DNA of 64,000 nucleotides from Clostridium hydrogenum (lineage in GTDB: Bacteria; Bacillota; Clostridia; Clostridiales; Clostridiaceae), in NCBI RefSeq assembly GCF_021432385.1, contig NZ_JAEACT010000002.1:2531501-2595500 (forward strand), given 5' to 3'. Of the stretch, positions 38,466 through 47,686 are shown one piece after another. Both the position numbers and the translations under genes were made by a program. Within the stretch, counting starts at the first letter, position 1; each line of letters starts with the position of its first letter. The notes under the pieces are model-generated. The model saw only the letters and a program-made list of their open reading frames with translations, was not told where the DNA came from and made no database searches.

Positions 38466-39857
38466 TTACTTCGCTAATTCGTAAATAGTATGTGCATAAA
38501 TCTTAGCATTTAAAATAAGATCGTCTATTTTAATGTATTCATTTACTTTATGGTCCACATCTGGTTCACCTGGAAATATTGGTCCAAAAGCAACTATATT
38601 AGGCATTTCCTTTGCATATGTTCCTCCGCCTATTGCTAAAAGTTTTGGTTCATTACCAGTTTGTTCCTTATAGACCTTCTGAAGTGTCTTTACAAGTTCA
38701 CTATCTTTAGGGAAATATAAAGGCTTCGCATGATCCATATTTTCTATCTTAATGCCTGTATTTTCAACTGCAGCATTGGCATTTTTAGATAACTCTTCAA
38801 ACTTGCAAGTAACTGGATATCTTATATCAATTGTAGCTCTTCCGCTATTTTCATTTAAATCTATTATTCCAAAATTAAATGAAAGTTTTCCCGAAATCTC
38901 ATCCTTCATTGCAACTCCAAAAGATTCACCATCTGTTTCCATTCCTATGTGGTTATTGAGGAAAGTTATATAATCGGAAAGATCACTTTTTTCTAAATTT
39001 AACTCACCAAGAAAAGCTAAAATTTCTGATATTGCATTTTTTCCTTCATGAGGTATACTTCCATGAGCCGCTATTCCATATGCCTTTATAATAACTAACT
39101 CGCCATTTTCCTCTGCCTTTAATTCATAACCAGTTCTATTTGAAAATTCCTCACATTTATCTATTATTGTGCTTTTAAGTGAAGTTCTTACTGCAGCTTC
39201 ACAGAAATTAGGAACTATATTATGGGCATTACCACCCTTTACATAAACAACATTTGTTTCTCCATCTGCTTTTACAGAAAACTCCTTATGTAAATCAAAT
39301 ACAACTACGCCTTTCTCACCATTTATAATTGGATATTCTGCATCAGGGGTAAAACCTGCTACAGGTGGTTTTTCCTTTTTTAAATAATATCCAATTTCTT
39401 TGCTTCCAGTTTCTTCATTTGTACCAAAAATAATTCTAACTCTTTTGGACATTGTAAAACCTAAATCTACAATTGCCTTAAGGCCATATAAAGCTGCCAT
39501 TATAGGTCCCTTATCATCTGTTGCACCTCTTGCAAATATTTTTCCATCATGTATTTCCGCAGCATATGGAGGGAACTCCCATCCATCACCTTCTGGAACT
39601 ACATCAAGATGACCAAGTACACCAATATATTCTTCTCCATCACCATATTCTGCATATCCTACTTGATTGTCAATATTAGCAGTCTTAAAGCCTAAACTCT
39701 TTGCAATTTGAAGTGCACATTCTAATGCTTTAGCTGGTCCTTCTCCATATGGCATACCAGGCTTTGCTTCTCCTTGAACACTTTTTACTTGTAAAACCTT
39801 TTGAGTTGCTTTAATTAATTCGTCTTTTAATAAATCCACTTGATTATTTATATCCAT
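38466..39857 (-). CDS. pepV: Xaa-His dipeptidase PepV (M20 family)
   Basis: A 463-residue zinc dipeptidase of the cytoplasm. Metal and catalytic motifs: GHLDVVPEGDGW near 85, RGATDDKGP near 115, GTNEETGSKE near 150, and HGSIPHEGKNA near 265. The lid domain is between. It cleaves dipeptides taken up or released from proteins. GGAGGA precedes ATG 39857. A family 1 hairpin lies 64 bases upstream. Confidence 0.93.
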   Translation of the reverse strand: MDINNQVDLLKDELIKATQKVLQVKSVQGEAKPGMPYGEGPAKALECALQIAKSLGFKTANIDNQVGYAEYGDGEEYIGVLGHLDVVPEGDGWEFPPYAAEIHDGKIFARGATDDKGPIMAALYGLKAIVDLGFTMSKRVRIIFGTNEETGSKEIGYYLKKEKPPVAGFTPDAEYPIINGEKGVVVFDLHKEFSVKADGETNVVYVKGGNAHNIVPNFCEAAVRTSLKSTIIDKCEEFSNRTGYELKAEENGELVIIKAYGIAAHGSIPHEGKNAISEILAFLGELNLEKSDLSDYITFLNNHIGMETDGESFGVAMKDEISGKLSFNFGIIDLNENSGRATIDIRYPVTCKFEELSKNANAAVENTGIKIENMDHAKPLYFPKDSELVKTLQKVYKEQTGNEPKLLAIGGGTYAKEMPNIVAFGPIFPGEPDVDHKVNEYIKIDDLILNAKIYAHTIYELAK

Positions 39858-39920
39858 CTGTATTCCTCCATTCAAATTTATTATAAAACTTACCAAATAA
39901 TATTTTACACCATTTATTAA

Positions 39921-40016
39921 GATAAAACACTTGAAACTTGGAAATTAATTTGTACCAAAATGCTATCTTCTGAGCATTTTGGTACAAGCTAATTTTATTA
40001 ATTTAACTGTTTTATC
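39921..40016. repeat. Family 1 palindrome, copy H
   Basis: 96 bp. Outer arms are GATAAAAC and GTTTTATC, a third matched variant. Standard orientation, upstream of pepV. Confidence 0.9.
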
Positions 40017-40035
40017 TACATGAGCATGTGAAAAA

Positions 40036-40110
40036 TATAGGTATTCTTTTTTATGAGAAGCTCTATAAGCTTTATGTGCAGTATAGTAAAACCTATAGAA
40101 TACCTTTTTT
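40036..40110 (-). terminator. Possible terminator of the hypothetical gene
   Basis: AGGTATTCTATAGG pairs with GAATACCTATA across a ~45-nt loop that contains a smaller AAGCTTATAGAGCTT hairpin. T-rich at its end on the minus strand. Confidence 0.45.
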
Positions 40111-40592
40111 CACATCCTCCTATAATAAAATAGGTTGCTTTTTTTACTATCTTCAATTTCATTAAATTTATTTATCTCAATGTCATCATATTGATACGCC
40201 TTTTCAATCACTTCAATTAAGAATTCTCTTTTAAATTTAAATTGTACATCAAGTTTAACCTCTGACATAACTTTATATTCTATATGATTAGGTTCATTTC
40301 CAGCTATATACATTGGAAAAAGTTCTTCAATCTTCTTGTTCATAATTGCAAATTGATATATTCCTGCATCAATTACATTTCCCATGTACATATTGAAACA
40401 GTGTGCATATTGTCTTTTATAATTATTTACCTCTACATACAAAATACCTTTGACAAATGGAACATCCATATCTTTTATCCTACAAACTTGACTTATTAAC
40501 GTACTTATCATATCAGCATTATTTAACACCTGATAATTTGAAATACACATTTTACACAAGTTCTCAAAGAACTTCTTTTCATTATTATTCAT
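40110..40592 (-). CDS. Hypothetical protein, 160 residues
   Basis: I do not recognise it. A soluble alpha/beta-looking protein without signal or membrane helix. Cysteines at 13, 16 and 37 and a HCFNMY stretch near 68 could bind metal, but the spacing fits no motif I know. It ends in a basic Tyr-Arg tail. Half of a family 2 end (40607-40640) lies between it and the hydrolase gene. Confidence 0.6.
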   Translation of the reverse strand: MNNNEKKFFENLCKMCISNYQVLNNADMISTLISQVCRIKDMDVPFVKGILYVEVNNYKRQYAHCFNMYMGNVIDAGIYQFAIMNKKIEELFPMYIAGNEPNHIEYKVMSEVKLDVQFKFKREFLIEVIEKAYQYDDIEINKFNEIEDSKKSNLFYYRRM

Positions 40593-40606
40593 TACACACC
40601 ACCTAT

Positions 40607-40640
40607 ACCAAAGTACTCTGTACTCTGTTTTCAGTACATT
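40607..40640. repeat. Family 2 end fragment, copy 2e
   Basis: Only the iterated end AGTACTCTGTACTCTG remains. It overlaps the stop of the hydrolase gene. Confidence 0.5.
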
Positions 40641-41623
40641 TTTACAGTTTCATTTGGATCAGTCTTATTATCTATAATGTTGTTTTCCATCAAAAACTCT
40701 TTTACCTTGGCCGTATACTCTACTTTATTTTTTAAATATGATTGCGCGTGTCCTGCATTTGGTGCAATATATAAATATTTAGGACCTTTTTTTTCAAGAT
40801 ATAAATCTAAGGACATAGTTGGTGGAATAAAATCATCATTTGCACCGTGAATAAACATTATTGGTGTTTCAACATCCTTTATAGCTTTTTTAGGTGATAT
40901 TGAATAAAGAGAAAAACCAGACTTATAAAGCGCTACCATACTTGAATAAAATACTATAGCATTAGCTATAATCTTACCGTGATTTTTCATTTCATATGTT
41001 AGTTTTTCACTAAAAAGTTCTGGCAAATCTGAAAAAGGACAATCAACAACATAAAATGAAACATCTCTCGTTCTTATATTCATATTCGAATGTAAAAGCG
41101 CTGTAGCTGCTCCCATAGATTCACCATGAATTCCTATGATACCACCTGGATTCTGCTCCTTTACCCATTGAACACAATTATTTAAATCATATTTTTCAAA
41201 ATATCCAAGGGTTATATTTTTTCCTCCACTAGTTCCATGATATCGTGAATCATAAACAAGTACATTGAAGCCAAGCTTTAAGTATATATCCGCATACTTC
41301 ATTGACTCCCATCTGCTTCCTGTAATACCATGAACAATTATAACTGTATTGCCCGTATTTACAAAGTTTTTAATATACGTACCTGAAAGCTTATATCCAA
41401 AATTAGAATTTATAAGTACATCCTTTTTATCTAATAAGTTAAATTCCTCATAATCAAAAGTATATTTAAAATTATTATAATCACTATCACTTCTATCAAA
41501 CTGCATTACACATACTTTATTATAAAATATATTTCCAATATAAAAACCCGAAATATTTATAATTATAAATAAAATTAGTATAAAAACTAAAATTACTTTT
41601 TTTATTCTTTTTCTTATTACCAT
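40631..41623 (-). CDS. Membrane-anchored alpha/beta hydrolase
   Basis: 330 residues. A basic N-terminus and one helix (about 8-28) anchor it, with the hydrolase outside. IVHGITGSRWES gives the oxyanion region, GIHGESMGAATA near 163 holds the nucleophile Ser, MFIHGANDDFIPP the Asp, and APNAGHAQSY the His. It is probably an esterase or peptidase of the BEM46-like group; substrate unknown. A small DUF896 gene lies upstream in the same direction. Confidence 0.82.
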   Translation of the reverse strand: MVIRKRIKKVILVFILILFIIINISGFYIGNIFYNKVCVMQFDRSDSDYNNFKYTFDYEEFNLLDKKDVLINSNFGYKLSGTYIKNFVNTGNTVIIVHGITGSRWESMKYADIYLKLGFNVLVYDSRYHGTSGGKNITLGYFEKYDLNNCVQWVKEQNPGGIIGIHGESMGAATALLHSNMNIRTRDVSFYVVDCPFSDLPELFSEKLTYEMKNHGKIIANAIVFYSSMVALYKSGFSLYSISPKKAIKDVETPIMFIHGANDDFIPPTMSLDLYLEKKGPKYLYIAPNAGHAQSYLKNKVEYTAKVKEFLMENNIIDNKTDPNETVKMY

Positions 41624-41656
41624 ACAACATCGCCACCATCTTGGCTAACTCAATAT

Positions 41657-41842
41657 TTAGTTTAATTTTTTACTTGGCACCCTTTTAACTGTATTTAGTT
41701 GCGCTCTAACATTGCCTTTTACAGCATCTATATATTCTCTTCTTAAAATCTGATTTTCCTTCTCTTCTTCCTCTGTAAGTCCTTCTTCATTCTTTTTCTT
41801 ATACAAAAAATTAATTCTAGCTATAAGCTCTTTCATCTCCAT
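41657..41842 (-). CDS. DUF896 family protein (YnzC-like)
   Basis: 61 residues with the family pattern: IARINFLYKKKNEEGLTEEE followed by KENQILRREYIDAVKGN. A small helical hairpin common in Firmicutes; Bacillus YnzC is linked to the SOS region, but its role is unknown. It follows the PHP gene after 15 bases. Confidence 0.88.
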   Translation of the reverse strand: MEMKELIARINFLYKKKNEEGLTEEEEKENQILRREYIDAVKGNVRAQLNTVKRVPSKKLN

Positions 41843-41857
41843 TAGTTGTGTCCTCCA

Positions 41858-42634
41858 TTAAAAATATTCTGGTTTTCTGTTTTTATAGTACACAGGTTTT
41901 AATTTGCATTTTTCAGCTATATAAAAAGCAGCCTTTAAATTTAGCCCTATACTTTCACTATTATGCGAATCTGAGCCAATAGTAACTAAACTGCCACCAA
42001 TTTCCTTATATCTCTTATAGATTGGAATTAAATTTTCTACGGCAGCCATGTTACTGAGTCTTCTTAAATTTATTTCAAACGCTATCTCTCTACTAACAAT
42101 AAGCCTTAAAACCTCATCTATTAAATCACTATATTCATTATAGTTTATTTCAGTATTTTTATATGATGCATATCTACATATATAATCAATGTGTGCAAGC
42201 GAATTAATATATTCATGTGTTTTAATACATTCTATCATATTTTGAAAATATCTTTCATAAACATACTTTTTATCCCTATCCTTATATAGTTCTTTATCAA
42301 AAATGTCAATCCCATCTACAAAATGAATAGATCCAATAATATAATCAAAATCATATTTTTCACTAATATTCCTATTTTCCTTAGAAAACTCGTCCGTCAT
42401 TCCAATTTCTACACCAAGAAAATATTTATCGCTTCTATATTTATAATATTTATTAAAATACTCATCTATATCAAAAATAAACTTATCTTTCTCTGGATAA
42501 TTTAAATCAATATGATCTGTAGAAATAATTCCTATACCTAAATCTCCTGCAGTTTTTAATGCTTCTTCAAGCTTAAGTTTGGAATCTGTAGAAAATTCAG
42601 TATGCACATGACTATCAAATATCAATTTTACCAC
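41858..42634 (-). CDS. PHP-domain phosphatase, histidinol-phosphatase type
   Basis: 258 residues. The metal motifs are DSHVHTEFSTDS near residue 6, STDHIDLNY near 38, the Glu of GVEIGMTDE, GSIHFVDG near 106, HIDYICRY near 147 and TIGSDSHN near 219. It fits the HisK-type histidinol-phosphate phosphatase of Firmicutes, but no other his gene is near, so another phosphoester is possible. Cytoplasmic. It leads a group with DUF896. Confidence 0.82.
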   Translation of the reverse strand: MVKLIFDSHVHTEFSTDSKLKLEEALKTAGDLGIGIISTDHIDLNYPEKDKFIFDIDEYFNKYYKYRSDKYFLGVEIGMTDEFSKENRNISEKYDFDYIIGSIHFVDGIDIFDKELYKDRDKKYVYERYFQNMIECIKTHEYINSLAHIDYICRYASYKNTEINYNEYSDLIDEVLRLIVSREIAFEINLRRLSNMAAVENLIPIYKRYKEIGGSLVTIGSDSHNSESIGLNLKAAFYIAEKCKLKPVYYKNRKPEYF

Positions 42635-42812
42635 CTCTTAATTAGCAATTAACTATTCACTAAAATTATTTTATATACATCTTTTAGTGCCCACAGCGTC
42701 GTTAATCTAATTATAACAGAAGTAATTTAATTATAGTAACAATTTTTTCACTAAAACATAACTTATTAACATAGGGTAAAATTTACCCATAATAATTTTC
42801 AAGGAGAACTTT

Positions 42813-43325
42813 ATGTATTACGATAACGATTATGATTTTGATCCTATGAGATTTGAAGATGATGAATTTGATGATAATGATGATATCGATGAAGTACCTT
42901 TCGTTTGTCCCTTTTTAAGGGGATGCCCTTTTACTTACAGAATGGGATATATAACTGATGACCCTCGTCTACCTAATGGCCCAGGTCAGATGCCTGGTCA
43001 AGGCCCCGGTCAAATGCCACCTGGACAGATGCCTGGTCAAGGTCAAGGCCCTGGTCAAATGCCACCTGGACCTCCACCAACCTACACTCCAAATAAAAAC
43101 ATGCAATTACAAGGTGGTAACCCATCTCTAAAAGCAGTAGACAGCGGTGCAATAAGATTTTGTAGATATAAATACACCTTTATTTGGGAAACCAATGGTA
43201 GATCTTACTGGACTTACATTACCTTTGTTGGTAGAAGATCCATATCCGGTTATAGATGGACTGGAAGAAGATGGGTTTACTTTGGACTTGACTTAAGAAG
43301 AATAGAATCTTTTGTTTGCAGATAA
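42813..43325 (+). CDS. Gly-Pro-Gln-Met repeat protein with aromatic basic C-terminus
   Basis: 170 residues, unrecognised. Three parts can be seen: an acidic Asp-rich head (residues 1-28), a low-complexity middle of GPGQMPGQ and GQMPPGQM units (about 58-92), and a Trp/Tyr/Arg-rich tail (about 105-170) with YWTYITFVGRRSISGYRW. No signal peptide. The tail resembles small transport- or spore-coat-type beta modules, but I cannot name it. AAGGAG precedes the ATG. The tandem DNA repeat means length may vary between strains. Confidence 0.65.
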   Translation: MYYDNDYDFDPMRFEDDEFDDNDDIDEVPFVCPFLRGCPFTYRMGYITDDPRLPNGPGQMPGQGPGQMPPGQMPGQGQGPGQMPPGPPPTYTPNKNMQLQGGNPSLKAVDSGAIRFCRYKYTFIWETNGRSYWTYITFVGRRSISGYRWTGRRWVYFGLDLRRIESFVCR

Positions 43326-43340
43326 ATTCTTTAATTATTA

Positions 43341-43657
43341 CAATATTGCGAAGCAAAGTGTAGTGCAAAATCAAATAGCCTTTGGTAGGTGGAGAAAATG
43401 ATGTTAGTGAATAGCATCTTAAAATCTTAAATAAAATTAATAAAACTAAGTGGAAAATTTTTTAAAGCTTAAGAGCTTTAGATAACTCGCGAAAAGACGC
43501 TCAGACAATCTAAATCTCTAAATCTTCAAAAAATTTTCCACTAAGTTTTATACAATTTTATTTAAAATATTTTTTCAATGCTATTCCCTAACATCATTTT
43601 TTCTTCCACCTACCAAAGGCTATTTGATTAATCCACTATCTCTTTGTTTCACAATAT
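43341..43657. repeat. Family 3 giant palindrome, copy 3a
   Basis: About 317 bp. Ends ATATTGCGAAGCAAAG and CTTTGTTTCACAATAT. Long stems (GAAAATGATGTTAG with CTAACATCATTTT; GTGGAAAATTTTTTAAAG with its inverse) enclose the asymmetric core ATAACTCGCGAAAAGACGCT. It stands upstream of the NlpC/P60 gene. Confidence 0.88.
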
Positions 43658-43720
43658 ATAATTATTTTCTAACAAATTAATACAGTAATTTCAGTAATAA
43701 TTATTGTTTATGTACTGCAC

Positions 43721-43750
43721 AAAAATTCCGTAGGCGCGGAGGAATTTTTT
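43721..43750 (+). terminator. Intrinsic terminator-like hairpin
   Basis: AAAAATTCC and GGAATTTTTT enclose a GC-richer loop between the two family 3 copies. Confidence 0.65.
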
Positions 43751-43765
43751 CCTTAAACTCATGTA

Positions 43766-43965
43766 CATTGCGAAGTAAGTGTGTTGTAGGATGATTTAAA
43801 TAAAATTTTATAAATCTTAGGTAAAAAACTTTAAAAGCCTTAGATGTTTCAATTGTCTGAGCTTCTTTTCAGCGAGTTATTGAAACTTCTTAGGCTTTTA
43901 AAGTTTTTTGCCTTAGATTTATTAATTTTATTTAATATCCTGCAATACACTTACTTCGAATTGTT
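43766..43965. repeat. Family 3 palindrome, diverged shorter copy 3d
   Basis: About 200 bp, ends ATTGCGAAGTAAGTGT and ACACTTACTTCGAATTGT. Stems differ in sequence from 3a-3c, yet the core (on the minus strand ATAACTCGCTGAAAAGAAGC) is kept, in inverted orientation. Confidence 0.78.
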
Positions 43966-44079
43966 ACAATCCAATTTGTGGAGTTTTGCCCTATACTTAT
44001 TCATTGAACTCTACCCATGTCCCCTGTATAATATGAACTTGTAATGACACGTAATATGAATTTTAGGGGGATTTATTGT

Positions 44080-45228
44080 ATGAAAAGATTAAACTACTTA
44101 ATGGCTTCAATTCTTTCTGCAAGTGTACTTTTATTTTCTGCACCAAAAGCATATGCTGCCACTACTCAAACTTCTATTTCAAGAACTCAAGCCGAACAAA
44201 GGGCTTTAAGCATTGTAAATTTAAATTGGACATACTCAAGTAGCAAAAATTCTACTTTACCTTCAATTAATGGAAACAGTGTTACACAACCTTCTCAATT
44301 TAAAAATGTAACAACTGCAACTATGACTGGTATCCCATATGATTGGGGTGGTTTGGATAGCTTAGACACTTCATCTGATGGAGCTCCTTGGACAAGCTTT
44401 TTAACTGCAATAAACAATGGTGCCTTTGCTGGAAATGTTAATACTTCTGCTCCTTATGGATATATTCAAGGAACTGCTGGAATTGACTGTTCTGGTTTTG
44501 TACAAGCTACTTTTAATATTAAAGACTATAAACAATCAACTTCTACCTTAATTAATAATTATTTTACACCAATTAGTTTAAGCAACTTAAAACATATGGA
44601 TATTTTAGACCACCCTGGTGATCATGTTGTTATATTTGACAAGTGGGGATCTTTAAATGGAGTACAAGGTGCCTATACTTACGAATCTACACCAGATCAA
44701 ACTTACGGTGGAATACAAGGTACAAAAAAATATTTTATAACTATGAATGAAATTAACTCAGGCTATATTCCTGCAAGATATAATTATATTATTGATGATA
44801 CTTCTACACCAGATCCCGTACCAACTTCAAATTCTTATGGTATAGTTTCTAATGTAACTTCTTATGCTAACTTTAGATCGAATCCATCTACAAGTTCTGC
44901 ATTACTTGGCACAATACCAAAGGGTACAATTTTAAAACTTTTAGCTTCAAATTCTGGTTGGTATAATGTATCTTACAATGGTCAAACAGGTTGGATATAT
45001 GGAAATTTAATAGCTTCAGTTCCTGCTAACACTTATGTAACTGTAAATAATGTATCTCAATTAAATATAAGATTAGCTGCATCTTCAACTTCTCAAATTC
45101 TTGGAGTACTAAGTGAAGGACAATATGCAACAGTGCTTGGTGTATCAACTGATGGAAGCTGGTATAAAATTAGCGTAAATGGCATAACAGGATACTCTTC
45201 TGCAAAATACCTTCAATATATAAATTAA
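44080..45228 (+). CDS. Secreted NlpC/P60-type cell-wall hydrolase with SH3b repeats
   Basis: 382 residues. Signal peptide 1-~29, cut near AYAA. The catalytic part (about 85-250) has GIDCSGFVQATF with the Cys near 137 and GDHVVIFDKW with the His, as in NlpC/P60 or CHAP-like peptidases that cut wall peptides. Two SH3b wall-binding domains follow (about 262-322 and 325-382; ANFRSNPSTSSALLG, LNIRLAASSTSQILG). The start is ATG 44080 behind GGGGG; an upstream in-frame ATG lacks a site and would mask the signal. Family 3 palindromes flank it on both sides. Acts outside the cell on peptidoglycan. Confidence 0.85.
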   Translation: MKRLNYLMASILSASVLLFSAPKAYAATTQTSISRTQAEQRALSIVNLNWTYSSSKNSTLPSINGNSVTQPSQFKNVTTATMTGIPYDWGGLDSLDTSSDGAPWTSFLTAINNGAFAGNVNTSAPYGYIQGTAGIDCSGFVQATFNIKDYKQSTSTLINNYFTPISLSNLKHMDILDHPGDHVVIFDKWGSLNGVQGAYTYESTPDQTYGGIQGTKKYFITMNEINSGYIPARYNYIIDDTSTPDPVPTSNSYGIVSNVTSYANFRSNPSTSSALLGTIPKGTILKLLASNSGWYNVSYNGQTGWIYGNLIASVPANTYVTVNNVSQLNIRLAASSTSQILGVLSEGQYATVLGVSTDGSWYKISVNGITGYSSAKYLQYIN

Positions 45229-45541
45229 TTGTGAAGCAAAGTGTAGTGCAAAATCAAAGGACCTTCGGTAGGCGTAGAAAAATGATGTTAGTGAATAGCG
45301 GCTCAAAATCCTAAATAAAATTAATAAAACTAAGCGGCAAATTTTTTAAAGCTTAAGAGCTTTCGATAACTCGCAAGAAGACGCTCAGACAATCGGAATC
45401 TCTAAAGCTTTAAAAAATTTTCCACTAAGTTTTATACAATTTTATTTTAGAAATTTTTTCGCCACTATCCCCTAACATCATTTTTTTCCTACACCTACCA
45501 AAGGTTCTTTGATTAATCCAACTACATCTTTATTTCACAAT
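45228..45541. repeat. Family 3 giant palindrome, copy 3b
   Basis: Begins at the NlpC/P60 stop codon. Same stems as 3a, core ATAACTCGCAAGAAGACGCT, same orientation. Confidence 0.88.
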
Positions 45542-45614
45542 AAATAATAGTATTTTAATGTTATTTTGATATTTTAACAACACTTATATTTCTACAATCT
45601 AATTATTAACATTC

Positions 45615-46205
45615 TTATTTTAGATGCTCGAATCTATTCCAAAATAAACTTTCATCTAATTTAAAAGTTAATCCATCATACAGCTTTCCCCTGATTTCTC
45701 TAAAATTAACTTCTCTATTAACGACATTAAATCCACATTTTTGTGCAAGTCTTACCATCCTGTAATTACCTGACCACGTTTGTGTATATATTCCTAAGAC
45801 AACTCCTGATTTCAACAAGTATGAAATGAATAACGTAAAAGCCAATTCTCCCATTTTTTTGCCTCTAAACTTGTTGGATGGAATATCAATTCCTATAGCC
45901 AATTGTTTTTCATTTCCATCAACATGATAAGACGTAACCCATCCGACATGTTCTCCATGTATTGTACATATTTCCAACCTGCTTCGTGCTTTTGGCATTT
46001 TCCTATTTAACCTTTGAAAGAATTTACTTTTTAAATTTTCAGTATTTATGGCATCTTTTGTTTCCCAAGGAGCATCCCAATCCTGCCATTCAATTTCATT
46101 TGTATTCCAAATTACATAATCATCAATATCCTCAATGGTCATATCCCTTAAAATTATGCCTTTATTGACCATTTTAAAAGTATTTTCAATAATTTCATTC
46201 TTCAT
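45615..46205 (-). CDS. GNAT-family acetyltransferase (RimJ-like)
   Basis: 196 residues, single GCN5 domain. IDIPSNKFRGKKMGELAF near 115 carries the acetyl-CoA loop, and YTQTWSGNYRMVRLAQKCGF is the typical C-terminal strand-helix of RimJ/RimL-like enzymes. Substrate may be a protein N-terminus or a small amine. I begin at ATG 46205 with AAAGGAAG upstream; the longer frame lacks a site. It directly follows the MerR-methyltransferase gene. Confidence 0.82.
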   Translation of the reverse strand: MKNEIIENTFKMVNKGIILRDMTIEDIDDYVIWNTNEIEWQDWDAPWETKDAINTENLKSKFFQRLNRKMPKARSRLEICTIHGEHVGWVTSYHVDGNEKQLAIGIDIPSNKFRGKKMGELAFTLFISYLLKSGVVLGIYTQTWSGNYRMVRLAQKCGFNVVNREVNFREIRGKLYDGLTFKLDESLFWNRFEHLK

Positions 46206-46248
46206 ATTATCAACTTCCTTTAAAACTATATCTTTATATACAATCACT

Positions 46249-47298
46249 TTAGCTAAACTTTATCTCAATAAGCCAAGTAAAGTTTTTCAAGTGCTCATAA
46301 TAAAAATTACACTCACAAAATTCGGCATAGGATTTAAAATCTTCTATTACCGTATAATACTCATCCTCAATTTCTTCCCACAAATCTAATCTATTTTCAT
46401 TTTGAAATTTTCTTTTACATTCTTCCTTTTTTTCGTTATTTAAAAACATCAAATCTGCTATAATTATTTTACCATTAGGTTTTAAATATTTTAGCATTAT
46501 ATCTAACGCTTTTCTTTTCTCCTGTGCTGTTAAATGGTGAAATGCATATGTCGAAACTATAATGTCAAATTCATTTTCTATAAATGGAACATCTAAAAAA
46601 TTTCCAAACTTAAACTTCATTTTAGGATACTTTTTTTGTGCTAAAATAAGCATTTCTACACTTTGATCCATTCCTGTAATATCTAGTTTTTCGCTTAAGA
46701 CTCCACAAAGATTTGCTGTGCCACATCCAATATCTAAAACTTTTTCAGCATTATTTTCTTTAATAATTCCTCTTAATTTATTCATTATATCTTTATATCC
46801 ATCAAATAATTTCAGTTCATCCTGAGTATTATCTAGCACAGAAGCATCATAACTTTTTGCCCATGAATCAAAATTCCACTGATCAATCCATTCTTTATGA
46901 ACATTTTTATTTTCATCTAATACATCATTCATTTTTTTCAAATAACTAAATTTGCTTTTTTCCTCACCTTCAGAAAAAATATCATTAATACTAACCTTGA
47001 GAGTACTTTTTATATTTTCTAGTTCATTAATTTTAGCCTTAACTGCTTTATATTGAATATATAAATTTCTTAAAAATTCATTATTATACCCACTTTTTTC
47101 AATGAGTTTTTTAATATCTTTAATAGAAAACCCAAGTTCCCTTAAAAACATTATGTGTTTTATTTTAACAATATCATTGTCACTATAATTTCTATAATTA
47201 TTCTCGCCCCTTTGCGCCTGTACAAGCCCTTTCTCTTCATATATTCGAAGAGTTTTAGAAGATATATTTAATGTTTCACATACTTCCTTAGTATTCAT
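46249..47298 (-). CDS. MerR-type regulator fused to a SAM methyltransferase
   Basis: 349 residues. Residues 1-70 are a MerR winged helix (KEVCETLNISSKTLRIYEEK, FLRELGFSIKDIKKLIEKSG), then a dimerisation coiled coil to ~115. Residues 165-300 are a class I methyltransferase: VLDIGCGTANLCG near 187, then VSTYAFHHLTAQEKRKAL. The fusion suggests that the MerR part binds DNA and senses a ligand that the enzyme part also methylates, or that methylation is the sensed event. The start is ATG 47298; a GTG nine bases earlier is inside the GAGGTG ribosome site. It could autoregulate; no clear MerR operator was found. Confidence 0.85.
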   Translation of the reverse strand: MNTKEVCETLNISSKTLRIYEEKGLVQAQRGENNYRNYSDNDIVKIKHIMFLRELGFSIKDIKKLIEKSGYNNEFLRNLYIQYKAVKAKINELENIKSTLKVSINDIFSEGEEKSKFSYLKKMNDVLDENKNVHKEWIDQWNFDSWAKSYDASVLDNTQDELKLFDGYKDIMNKLRGIIKENNAEKVLDIGCGTANLCGVLSEKLDITGMDQSVEMLILAQKKYPKMKFKFGNFLDVPFIENEFDIIVSTYAFHHLTAQEKRKALDIMLKYLKPNGKIIIADLMFLNNEKKEECKRKFQNENRLDLWEEIEDEYYTVIEDFKSYAEFCECNFYYEHLKNFTWLIEIKFS

Positions 47299-47417
47299 TC
47301 TTATCACCTCAGATTAAATATACACCCTGCCCAAAGGGCTAAGTCAATTCCAAAATGTACAGTGAAAATATTTTACTGCAAATATGAAGTTTATGCTGAC
47401 AAATTACAATTTGAATC

Positions 47418-47632
47418 AGAGTACAGATGACGGAGTACAGAGTACAGTGAATGATGATTTACCTTTCGATTCTCTCAGGTAAATCTTAAACTTAATGTTG
47501 TCAGCTTCGCTGAGCGCCATCAATGGCTCAATTGCGCAGCAATAAAAAATAAGTTTTCAGATTTTTCTACGCTCGCGGAGAAAAATCATCCTTCGTTGTA
47601 CTCTGTACTCTGTACTCCGTACTCTGTATTAA
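47418..47632. repeat. Family 2 modular palindrome, copy 2f
   Basis: The largest copy: iterated AGTACAG at one end, four CTGTACT-type units at the other. Same internal modules as 2c in the same order, including CGCAATTGCGC and TTTTTCTACGCTCGCGGAGA. Confidence 0.85.
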
Positions 47633-47686
47633 ATTGTAATTTATCATGATGAATTTGTTATTAGCAATTTTAATTTTTCAAATTTC

